64,000 bases of DNA, taken from the NCBI RefSeq assembly GCF_036785885.1, contig NC_092312.1, positions 12,852,001-12,916,000 of the forward strand, in the 5' to 3' direction. This stretch comes from Coffea arabica (Eukaryota > Streptophyta > Magnoliopsida > Gentianales > Rubiaceae). The position numbers and the translations under genes were made by a program. This document shows, one piece after another, positions 50,079 through 61,800 of this stretch. The notes under the pieces were generated by a model. It was given only the letters and a program-made list of their open reading frames with translations, was not told the DNA's origin and made no database searches. Within the stretch, counting starts at the first letter, position 1; each line of letters starts with the position of its first letter.

Positions 50079-50631
50079 TTAGATCTGAATAAAACCTCAC
50101 TCGGAAGACGAAGCCAGCAGTCTTTCTTATCATGATTACATTACCAGTCCAATGGCAAAAAGGGTATCCAATGGCAAGATGGTCAAACGGCACCCCAAAC
50201 AAAAATACCAGCCATATAATCTTGAATCTCCACCGTTCAATCGCTCTGCACATGGCTGGAGAATTACGAAAATACTCACACACTGAAGATGCCAACGAGT
50301 GACCACGGAACACTGTTCATAACTCTATCCGCCCTTTTATTCTGCTGGGATTTACTTGATCTTGCCGAATGGATGGTAGATTATAGATTTATTTTCTTCC
50401 ATTCCAACAATTCGAATCAGGGTTTTTCTTTTCTAATTTTTCAGGCCTCAATTCGACATATTATTTTTTTCATTCATTCCCTTTCAGGATCAATCATAGT
50501 CTTTCAAATTTTATTGACTTTATAGCTGAATTCCCGTTTTATCTAAATGTATAAAAGATGCTAGCCGCACGCTTATCTTACTACATCTAAAGCGAGAGTG
50601 TCATTTAATGTATTCCCTAATCTAATCTTGG

Positions 50632-50831
50632 CTCTGTTTGGATCCCCTGTTTTTTAAATGTTTTTCAAATACAATAAAAATTTTTAAAAAGTACTCTAAA
50701 AACTAATTTAAAAATTAGTTTAATTTTTTTAAAAAAATTTTAAAAATATTTTTCTAAAAATATTCCAAAATATACTCAAAAAATAAATTCTGCTGCAGCA
50801 AAATTTTTCAAAAACACCCCCCAAAACAGCT
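50632..50831. repeat. AT-rich hairpin-forming MITE-like block
   Basis: The left end GCTCTGTTTGG...GTTTTTTAAA and, inverted, the right end GCTGTTTTGGGGGGTGTTTT are roughly symmetrical around many short TTTAAAAATT palindromes. This looks like a non-autonomous element, but no target duplication was found. Confidence 0.35.
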
Positions 50832-51263
50832 AATTATTTTTAAAGATAATTATATCATTTCAACTACCTATCTCACTGTAGGCTACATCTATCCTATATT
50901 TGTTGAATTAACCTGGGTTTTAGCATTTAAATATTCCAAAATACTACTATTCTCATATGAATTATGAAATAATTATTCACGCTTCAATCTTGTACATATA
51001 TAGTTCCAGACAATAAAAAGTAATCTGTGGAATTCAAGGACTAATCGAAGAAATGCACCCTCAAAGGTCAAAACCAAGAAATTAGTAGTAATATTTTTCA
51101 GAAAAAGAAAATCCTTTTGGTAATTTGCCAAGGTAAAATTTAAGAGTCGTAGATGTGGCAAAATTTGGTCTCTACGGTCTAGGAGACCAAACCTGCCTCA
51201 AGCTTTTACAGTTTGCAAATTCACTTCTTTCTCTGCTTTCCTCTTTCTTCCAGGGGACCGCCA

Positions 51264-51272
51264 CTATATAAT
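51264..51272 (+). promoter_or_regulatory. Probable TATA box of API5
   Basis: CTATATAAT lies about 210 bp upstream of the API5 ATG, allowing a leader of about 180 nt. Confidence 0.35.
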
Positions 51273-51478
51273 GCTCAAGTCTTCTGGAAGGTAATACTAT
51301 ACCGTCTCAATCTTCGCTTTCCACACTGTTCTATCCAACCAAATCAACCTCCGTTCAAATCGATACAAAATCTGTATTTTGATTCGACAAATTTAGCCAA
51401 TTCCTTAAACCTTAACCTTCATCTTTTCACACAGTCACGTAGTTAAATTAAGCAGTAATTTAGAAGCTCTGAAGTAAG

Positions 51479-54400
51479 ATGACCGAGAATTCCGACGAGG
51501 CCAAGGACATAGATGAGCTCTACGAGTACGGGGCACGCCTCAATGAAGCCAAGGATAAGACTCAGGTGCCCCCAACTTCTCTCCGATTTTTGAATTTTGG
51601 GGTTTTAATAATTTGCTGCAAGATTGAATTTTGACTGCGAATTTTGGTGATTGATATGAATGTGGTGTTTGTTAGCATGTGGAGGATTACGAGAATATAA
51701 TAAAGGCGGCAACCAGTACCAGCATTAAAGCTAGGCAATTAGCTGCTCAACTGATCCCCAGGTTCTTCAAGTTTTTCCCAAGTCTTTCGGTCAGTGCTGT
51801 AGATGCCCATCTTGATTTATGTGAAGCTGAAGAACTCGGGGTCAGCGTTTTCTTAATCTTAATCTCATCTTTTTTTTTTCGAAATTTTCTTATTGATGAT
51901 GATATTATACAATTTAAGTATATCTGATAGTGTTCAGTTGTAGATATTGTTCTTGTTGAACTCTTAGGCAGAATCGAGCAGAATGAAGGAGGAATTTTCT
52001 TAGTTAATTGCAACAATTATTTTCAGCAAGTACATGCTTAAAGTTGATATATATTTGAATGAAGCAATTTTTCAACTGTTTTTTTCTGCAAGTTCATAAG
52101 TAATGGTGGGAAAGATCACAATTTGGAACAGAGGAAGTGGAAAAGATTTAATTTTTTAAAATAGAATTTTAAAATGTGGTCAGCTGCATGATTCTGTTTT
52201 TGTTGAAGGCTTAGACTTGGTGCCTTGCTCAATTTAGCAGATATTCATTAGTTTTAAACTTTTTTTTTAATAGCCTGATACTACTAAACATCAAGTGTAA
52301 TGGAACTCAAGCAGCAGCAAGAGAAACAGTATTGAAATGCCTGATCTGTGGATTCCTTATGGTGTAGGACTATTTGGCAAAAAGATCAGGGAAACTATAT
52401 TGCCTTCTTCATAATTGACTTAGGTGGTCTATTTTCTGCATGATATAGCAGCAACTGGCTGGGGTAGGTGGTGGTTGAGCTTCAGCTTGTGTGTTTGGAA
52501 GATGGAGACTTTTATGATCTTGTTGAGGCAGAAGATAGATTTTATCAGTGCCGTCGTGTGCATTATCATGGAAGCTTTTGCAGTACTTTCTTTAAAGGAG
52601 TCTGTTCTTGTTCTCGTATAAAAAGTTCCAAATAGTTGGGAACCTGATCTATGTGTAAGATGGATACAGAATGAAATGTGGTGAACATCCAAAAAAATTC
52701 TTCTCATTCCTCAGGCTTATTACACCCTTGATTCCCTCCTGAGGATGCCGTTTTCAGATCCTTTAGCTGGCAGCATTTCACTCATGCGTGTACCTGCAAG
52801 TGAACAGTCTGATATTGATATGATTGTTGACACCCAAATTTTGTTGGTGTACCTTGCTTTTTAATGGTACACATCCACCATTCACTTGAGAAATTAGGGA
52901 AGTGGAGGTTGTTTGTGAATAAAGAGAAAGCCATGTGGAGAAAGAGGATTTGGTTTTCAATTAATGGGTTTTGAGAGAGGAGGATCAACATCTAAAGAAA
53001 TCAACATTATTTGTCAGTTAATAGATTGGAAACCTTCAGGAATGGATGGGAGGAGTTTAAACAACATATGCCAAAATGAATAAGCACGCCTCTCCATATT
53101 TTACCCACCAAAATGCTGCATGGCTAAGATCTTTGGGTAATTGGCATCCTGCAGCCTATTTCTAAAAGTAATTTGCTGTATCAGGAAGATATACATTTTT
53201 TGCAAGCATACATGCTGAGTCTGTTGAGTTGCAATTACTTGTTAGTGCTGAAGATAGAAATTGGCTTGGGTTGCATGTAGGAAGTTATCAGTGAAGATAC
53301 TATAACAGAATGAACTGTTTTTCTGTGGAAACATAAATTGGTGTCTGATGCTGCTATCTTTTAGGCTTGCTTTTTTCAGTCACGTAACAGATCATGAATG
53401 AATTCTCCTAAAAGGCTACATGTCAGTGGCTCTGGTAATGAGAATGAAGGGACAATTAATCAATTGCAACATTTTGAGAGAATAGGGCTCATGATCCACA
53501 TTGTAGGCGACTGATATGATGTTCTGAGAAGCTTCGAGCTAGATCAAAGATTTCTTTTAGAGTTGGAACATCTGCATGAGGTAGATTAGCGGGATTTGCA
53601 TTAATGTCCTTTTGCATTAATTTTGGTAGCATAGAGAAGGAGAGGAACAACAAAATGTATTGAAGGAGTTCAGAAGGCACAACAACAAGAATGTGACTCT
53701 GGAGAGTGGAGAAAACCTTTTATAATGCTCAATGTTCATTATCCTATTCAACATATGCTTAGGAGTTAAATTTTTGGGTGATCTGCCATTGTATTGCTAG
53801 AATAGCAGGTGATTTTTATTTCTTTCAATTTTTTTGTAAATGGGCTGCAAACCTTGCTGCAACCCGTTTTCTTTCCTTATTTTGTTTCATGAATCATGAG
53901 AAAGGTTTAATTGACTATCCATGAGCACTTGTCCATAAATTTGTTAGTTTTCAATATCAGATTCTATTAAACATTCGTGTGGTATCTGATGTGTTTGAAA
54001 AGTGTCGGATACGTGAAGTAATTTTGACTTGCTGTTATGGATACGGTTAAGAAGTCTGGGCAGCTTCTACTTACTCTCTCTCTCTCTCTCTCTCTCTCTC
54101 GCTCTCTCTCATACATGCACAGAGATTATATGAGCACACACTCATTTAGTTTGAAAGTTCGCATACAGGTAATTTTCCTTTTGCTTTGAAAATATTGTCG
54201 GGTTTGTTCTTTGATATGATTTGATGGCCTCTATAGTGGTTCTTATTTGCTTGCATATGATGAAATTTGCATAAGTGAATCTAAACTTTCTTCTGTAATC
54301 TCATAGTGCTTGTATGAACTGTGATGACACTCTTTTGTATTTGTTCCTAAATATTGTGCTTTTGATTTCCAATCAAATCTTGCAGGTTTGCGTGCAAGCA

Positions 54401-55652
54401 ATTCGTGGACTTCCTCTTTTCTGCAAAGATACACCTGAACATCTTTCTAAGATTGTTGATATTCTTGCCCAGCTCCTAACTGCTGGTAAATTTGTTTTTT
54501 GTTCTTGCCCAGCTCCTCACTGCTGGTAAACTAGTTTTTGTATTTGAACTTCCAGTTGTCTTTAATGTTGTTCATGTCTGATCTAAAAACATGGTTGATG
54601 CTTGTAGAGGAGAATGTTGAGCGCGATGCAGTACATAAGGCTCTTTTATCCTTATTGAGGCAGGATGTTAAAGGTACTATTGTACGATGCAACACAATAC
54701 TGATTGTATTGTGCTTTTGATTTCCAATCAAATCTTGCAGGTTTGCGTGCAAGCAATTCGTGGACTTCCTCTTTTCTGCAAAGATACACCTGAACATCTT
54801 TCTAAGATTGTTGATATTCTTGCCCAGCTCCTAACTGCTGGTAAATTTGTTTTTTGTTCTTGCCCAGCTCCTCACTGCTGGTAAACTAGTTTTTGTATTT
54901 GAACTTCCAGTTGTCTTTAATGTTGTTCATGTCTGATCTAAAAACATGGTTGATGCTTGTAGAGGAGAATGTTGAGCGCGATGCAGTACATAAGGCTCTT
55001 TTATCCTTATTGAGGCAGGATGTTAAAGGTACTATTGTACGATGCAACACAATACTGATTGTTTTTCTGTCTCTACTTTTTACTGGACAGTCAATACAGA
55101 ATAGAATGATATAGGTCTCAAACTTTCTATTCTATTTGATTTGAGAATGCTACATCTTTCTTTGATATGTTTCAAAGCCTAATTGGTATCCAAAGATGGA
55201 CCACAGGTTAGATACGGTTTCAGGATATCAGCTATTGGTGTAGCTCTTGATCGGTCTATGGTTACTGAAAATGATAATCACATTTAAATCCTTTTTTAGT
55301 TTTATTCGGTCCGAAAAAATACTAATCAGGAATAGAACTGCCTCCAGGATTTGGTTTGGTGACATACACTGAAACTACCTTCTTGAATTTGGAGCCTCAT
55401 ATTTATGTTTTCATAGTGTAGATGTTAGAATGATGCCACTGGACTAGCTTTAGAGGGTGTAACATTGTGCTTATACCTTGATGCTTTAGTTTCTATTTGT
55501 TTTCAGGATTCCTACTTTTGCTGTATATGAGTGATTGTATCCTTATTTTCTTGTGCTATGTAGAGAACAATCATGTGAAGTACAAGCTCATGAGTGATCA
55601 CTTGATAGAGTTTATTTCTTTAAACAAGTACACTTTGGTCAACTTCTGACTA

Positions 55653-55691
<39 letters not shown>

Positions 55692-58600
55692 GTGAGAAAA
55701 ACATACTCCAATGCTCAGACTTTAGTCGTTTGTCATGCTTCTTTGACTGTTGTGCCTGTAGATTCCACTTTTCATTGCAGTGGTCGAACTCAAGTCATGT
55801 AAGCTCCAAATTTTGTTGGTTGAAATACATGACTCTGTAATTCTATGTCGATTAGGTTTAGCTTGGTATTAGCATTCTTTACATTATATTATCGCAGATT
55901 GGTGTTAAATCTTACAACTTAGGATGAATGTCAGTAGGTTATGGTCCACTTTTGTTCAGTTGTCCATGGTTGTTCATTGTAATTTACGATTTTTCTTTTG
56001 TTTTTTGTGGGGTGAATATAAAAAGTTCTTGTTGCACTGTGAACATTGCCACTTAAACTGGCTTGATCAGCAGGCAAACGTGTATCAATGATTGGTTTCC
56101 TTGATCAGAAGGCACATGTATATGAATGACTGGTTAGCTGATACATACATATAACATATGGCTTTGACTTAATATATATGTTTCACTAGAAACTTCAATT
56201 CATACCTACTAGAACTTTGGAGTATGGCTCATGGCTATTAGAGTCTTAGGCTACACATTACAAGATGCGGTGATTGTTCCATTAGTTTGGGAGCTTTTCT
56301 CATATCATTTCACATTCAATGATAAAAAAACTCAAGCAAGGGTAATTGCTATGACCAATTCACATCAGAGTGATACCACTATGTTCGATGGTTTTGTAAC
56401 ATTGCTTGTTTATGTATCTTTTTATGAATATATTTTAAATGCTGTTTTAGTTTTTTTTTTTTTGGGAGAGAGGGGGGGTGGGGATTCCATATTATACTAG
56501 CACCTTGTTTGGGTCTTCGGTGATCCAGAGGTATTGTCTTAGAATTATAGAGATCATGCCGTATGTACAATCTTTAATCCATTGGTAAAAAGGAATCCCA
56601 TTGCAATACTCTGTTTCCGTCTAATAATTTGATATGTGGTCTTCTATCTTCTATATTTCCTTCTAATCTTAGCCTTTTTGGGGTGGGTGAATTGTTGTGT
56701 TTGGTTGAATCACTGCAATGGTTAACCACCACTCAAGATTTATCAAGTCGGTAAACTGAACTTTCTTTTGCAGCTTCTTTGACAGCCTTATTTAAGCACA
56801 TTGAGAGTGTTGATGAGCAGATGACTGATGAGAATCTTCGAGAGAGAACCTTAAGTTTTATCAGAGACAAGGTTGGGTGAAAATTACATGGCTCAGTATA
56901 TGAACTTTGCTGCTCTTTTTGGTTTTATATTTAATCAACATACTTTATTTTAGGTATTCCCTCTTAAAACTGAGTTGCTGAAGCCACCAGAGCTAATGGA
57001 AAGACACATGACTGATTTGATTAAAAAGGTACGTCTCTCTGTGTGTATTAATCCAATTGCTCCTCTGTTGAACCATAGAACTTTCAGTTTGCAAATTCCT
57101 GCCAAGCATGCAGCATTGATTATTAACTGCAATTCTTCTTTTAGACAAATTTTCTGTTTTATACCTATGGAAATTGCTGATATGTCTTCGTGTTGATGAT
57201 TGTAATGTTTTCAATATTAACAAAGGAATTTGCTAGGTGAGGACGAATAAGGGTGCTTATTGCAGAGCTGGTAGTCTGAATTGTTTGATATGATGATTTA
57301 AAAAAGGAAATAAAGGGTAAGAAACTGATTAGTTCTTTTTGCAGAGTCTACAAGATGTGACGGGAGCAGAATTTAAGATGTTTATGGATTTCTTAAAAAG
57401 TTTAAGCATATTTGGAGAAAAAGCTCCTCCTGAGCGTGTTCAAGAGCTCATTGAGATCATTGAAGGCCAAGCTGATCTTGATGCTCAGTTCGATGTAAGC
57501 AATTGCTCATTACCTGATGACATGGTTGACTCTTGCTGCAACCCCCCCCCTCCCCCCTTCAAAACCCATCTGAAAATAAATGAAAAGTTCCCTCAAAACA
57601 AGCATTCCAAATAAATATATGTCATTTATGGGCAAGTGTTATTATAATTTTTTTTGTTATTAATAATTTTTTGGGCTGACCATTATTAAGATCCTTAAGA
57701 GTGTGAAGAGCACATCAACTTACCATATTCATATTTACAAAACTTGAGACATGATTTTGTTGCCATATGTACATGGATGTCATTCACTGGAAGCAGATAA
57801 TCTTCTTGTAGACTTCTTTGATCCTTTTTCAACCGCATGGTTAAGGTTAACCTTTTTGTCAGATTGATGAAGAGAAGATACCATATACAATGCTTTCGAA
57901 GTGCAGGGGATCTTCATCGCTATGTTTGTCTGGTAGTTGAACTTAAAGATACTACCATAGCAATCTAGTGACTTAACAGAGTCCTGTCTACTATTTTGCT
58001 ACTTGTATGCGATATCCAAATGCAAGAAGAAAAGGCTAACTCTTACAAGATGGCTTCTGCCAAACTACTGCATTGCTGAAATGTTGTCATGTTATCTGTA
58101 GTTTATTGGGTGGGTTTTACATTTCACATGTTCTTTTCATCCTACGTTAAATTTTCCTTTTCCCTGTGGACATTTTTGTCATGATGCCATCTGAATCTCA
58201 CTATTTTTCTCATATAATTAAGCTAGTTTTGTAACCAAGGTTCTGACATTTTCAAGTGAAACTCTTGGCCATGCATAGAAGCAATAATTCTTTCTTGTTC
58301 CCTTCCCATCTTATGCACCTATGCTTGGTTTTGTAGTATAATCTATCTACAGCAATTCTTGAAATGATGGCTTCTAAAATGCAGGTTTCAGATGGGGATC
58401 ACATTGCTAGGTTAATAGCATGCTTGTTTATGGCTATCCCATTTTTTGAGGTTTGTGCTATTGTTTACCTTGATGGCCCTCTTGAGTCAATTATAGACTG
58501 GTCTGTTGAGCTGAAATACTGTTTCCCATGCAGAGGGGTGCATCCAATGGCAAGTTTCTTAATTACTTGAACAAGCACATTTTTCCTGTTTTTGACAAGG

Positions 58601-60506
58601 TAATTTTGCATTTCCTAATGTAGCAGGATTTAGCTGTTTCATTAACAATGTCTGGCTGTTCATCTGATATTTAAATGCTCTAAGAGGAAATCCCACTACT
58701 TTTTTATGTGCCTATAGTGGTTTGTCCTTGCATAATCTGCTGCTGATCCCCATCTTTGCAGTTATTATTTGAGAAATCATTAGGATATGCTGTTGCGGAA
58801 TGAGATTGCACTTTCTTGTTGCCTGGTTTTCTTTTTGGCTGGTTGGATTATTGAAGTGTATTGCTTGAAGTGAGAAAGAATGAAGTCGAAGTATTTAAAA
58901 AACTGTCTTAAGGGGTTTCAATGTTTGTCTGACTTCCAACTCTGTAGCTAGAGTAGAGCAGTTGCGCATAGTTGAGATGGTTAGAGGTGAATGCAGTTTG
59001 AACTGAAGACATTCTCTGAGATGCCCTTCAAATAATAGGTCTACTTAGTGGTTTGAATTTGGTCTGGCCTCATGAAATCTGAGCATTCGAGGCACTTGTT
59101 TCCAATCAAATTGGCTATTCATTTGTTAAGAGCCTCAGCTTCCATCCTTACATGAGCCTTGATTACTTTACCCAGACCCCTCCAGCATACAGTATTGGTA
59201 GCCTTTATCTTCTCTAGTGAATTATTCTGATAACTATATTTAGTGGATTCAGTTAGCTCATGTCATAAACTGATATACAGAAATTCTTGCTGTCATTGAG
59301 CGCTGAATAACTTAAGTAGAGGCAGTCTGCTTATTATTCACTTGTCATGACATAATTGCCATTCTTTAAGGACTATACATATGCATCAACCTTTCGATGA
59401 AGAGTGGTGACCATGCTGATGAAACAGATTTGTAGTTGTTTGGCATGTTCTGGTTGGTAACTGGGGGAAGTCATGAGCTAAATATATGTTGTTGTTTTGC
59501 ATGATTGTCTAAGATGGAATAAGAGCACTTTGATGGGCAAATTTATCACCTTATCGCTACGGATATACTTCATGGATTCATTCCCATATAGAAATTCATC
59601 AAACATTTCTGCTGTTTACCAATCTGTTTAAACTTACCTAATGGCTATTTGTTTTTTTCACGTCCAAGTATAGATTCCACTCTATTGTTTGAAATCTTCT
59701 CTTAAGTTCTTTCTTGGCAGCTTCCTGAAGAATGGAAAGTTGACCTGCTCAAGGATCTTGCTGAGAGTTCACCTTACACCACACCTCAGGATTCAAGACA
59801 AATCCTTCCCTCTGTTGTTCAGCTTTTGAAGGCAAGTATATAGTTTACGACTTATGGAAGACTAATTTGTTACAGCTTGTAAAGCACCTAGAACATAATA
59901 TATGAGACCCAAGCATGGTTGGAAAGAAAACATTTTTTCTTCTCTCCCCAAATGTCTCCCTCTCTGTCTAGCTATATGCATCTATTATAAAGATTTTTAT
60001 CTTTATACATTCATTGTGGCCACAGTCTTGTTCATTCTGAGTCTTGATTTATTCTCCTCTAATACTAGTATGAGAGGCCTTCAATTTACAGTATGAAGAA
60101 TGAGTCTATTCCCTTATAACTATGTATAAAAATACTGCTTATTTGATTGATTGGATATTATTTCTTTTTTTCAGAAATACATGCCTATAAGAAAAACAGG
60201 AGAAGAGATGAACTTCACTTATGTCGAGTGCTTATTGTATACATTCCACCATTTAGCTTACAAGGTCACAAAGTCTCTCTTTCCTTCAATTTCTACTACA
60301 TTTTCTCCATTTACACTGCTCATTTTTTTCTTCTTTTCCTTTAAATAGGCACCCAATGCCACCAACAGCTTGTGTGGTTACAAGATTGTGACTGGCCAAC
60401 CTTCTGATAGGCTTGGGGAGGACTTCTCAGAGTATCATAAAGAATTCATAGAACGGTAGTTTGTTGATTGTAGCAGTACAATATTTTGATCCTTACCTCC
60501 CTCCCT

Positions 60507-60545
<39 letters not shown>

Positions 60546-61502
60546 CTGTGAATATAATGCATAAACTGGGCAATTGCCTATCATGTATAGTTTTGTGACT
60601 TCCTACACGAGGCATGCAATTCAGAATGAAGAGGAAAGATAATTACTAGTCTACTGCATTCAGTAATTGTACAGAATTGGGACAAAATTGCTCAGAAAAG
60701 ATCAATATCATGTGACAGAGAGCATCAGGAAATCTTCTTTCTGTAGTTAGAAATGTCTTGTAGTCTACGAGTGAAGAGGGACTGTGAGTATAGAGCCATT
60801 TATTCTTCAATTTAATTTAATACTAAACTCTAAAATGCAATTTATTTTAGTGCATATATTTGATAACTGTTGCTTTGTGACATCCTTTGACAGTTGAAGC
60901 TGAAAATATTCAGTAATTCTTTTCCTCTTCTGCAGAGCTTATATGTGTTTGTCTGTGTGGGTTTGGGCATGTGGTATGAGAGAGAGGGAAAGAGGGGAAG
61001 GAGGTTTGAAAGTTGATGTTCATTTGTTTCCATTACAGCTTAAATTGTGTGGAAGAGCTAGCTAGGGCTACCATGAAGAAATTAACTCAAGGAATGGCTG
61101 AGCACAACAAAGCATTGACGGCTGCTACTTCTGAGGAAGCAAAGGCCAGCATAGTGAGTTGACCAAGCCAGAGTTAAGAGTTATTTTCTGGATTATTTAT
61201 GTCTTAGTGTGTCCTAATTGATTTTTCTTTTTCCCTTTGACCAAATTTCAGAAGACACAGAAGCAGAATACCACAACTGGGTTGCGTACTTGTAACAACA
61301 TATTGGCTATGACACAGGTGAATGGGGATAAAATTCCTGTAGACTCCTGATATAGAAATACTTTAACTAATGCTCTTGACAATTTCTTGATTATGCAGCC
61401 ACTGCATTCAAAATCACCATCATTTATTGGTGACAAGAGAATTGACTTATCTTGGAAAGAAACTAAGAAACTTTCTCCTCCATCAAACACTCCTGCAGCC
61501 GG
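51479..61502 (+). CDS. API5: Apoptosis inhibitor 5 (API5), 3' end outside the window
   Basis: Exons: 51479-51565, 51676-51840, 54386-54485, 54608-54673, 56774-56871, 56954-57028, 57345-57494, 58385-58450, 58534-58599, 59721-59831, 60175-60264, 60349-60455, 61039-61153, 61252-61317, 61399-61502, about 488 aa so far. Exact second copies of exons 3 and 4 lie at 54741-54840 and 54963-55028. Landmarks of API5 are the start ELYEYGARLNEAKDK, VQAIRGLPLFCKDTPEHLSK, VFPLKTELLKPPELMERHM, GEEMNFTYVECLLYTFHHLA and the GLRTCNNILAMTQPLHSKSP end. The family is an all-helical HEAT/ARM-like nuclear protein; rice API5 acts with a DEAD-box helicase in tapetal cell death. Intron 10 is GC-AG (AAG then gcaagt). The visible end, PAAG then gtatgt, is a splice donor, and the basic GKRP-type tail of about 65 residues is missing from the window. 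Confidence 0.9.
54074..54110. repeat. (CT)n microsatellite in API5 intron 2
   Basis: CT repeats with one G interruption. Confidence 0.9.
54352..55061 (+). repeat. Perfect 355-bp tandem duplication containing API5 exons 3 and 4
   Basis: Units are 54352-54706 and 54707-55061. I see no difference between them by eye. Each includes the end of intron 2 with its acceptor, exon 3 (100 nt), a 122-nt intron, exon 4 (66 nt) and the start of the next intron. The intron between exon 4 of the first unit and exon 3 of the second would be only 67 nt. Confidence 0.93.
55655..55689. repeat. (AT)n microsatellite in an API5 intron
   Basis: Alternating AT between the duplicated exons and exon 5. Confidence 0.9.
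60496..60542. repeat. (CCCT)n(CT)n microsatellite in API5 intron 12
   Basis: CCTCCCTC units run into pure CT repeats. Confidence 0.9.
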
Positions 61503-61800
61503 GTATGTTTGGAACTGCAAAGCTGTCATGTCAAGATTGTCTAGCTCAACTACATTTTTGGTTTAGAGTTTTTGATGTTTTCCGATCATATAAATGTGGA
61601 CTGTGAGTTATGCGGTGATCATTCTTGAAGTCCTGGTAATGAGTAGTGTGTTATACTTGGGAGAGAATCCTGGGTACTTGAGAAAAGGGTGGAACATTGG
61701 CAAAGAAGGTGGAAGCAAATGCACAATAGAGATTCTTTGACATTCACAATAGTAAATAGTTGAAGATTTCTGTTTCTCCTTTCTAAGGTACAGGCATTAC

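Larger units (their letters stand above)
49455..51478. other. Intergenic between ATP11 and API5
   Basis: A poly(T) run at 49570-49592 lies just after the ATP11 gene. A diverged tandem repeat (49905-50078) and an AT-rich, hairpin-rich block (50632-50831) follow. The API5 promoter lies at the right end. No other gene was seen. Confidence 0.45.

Noticed and set aside
54314-55114. Frames running through the duplicated API5 segments as separate small genes
   Set aside because: They read through exon borders into introns; the exons are better explained as API5.
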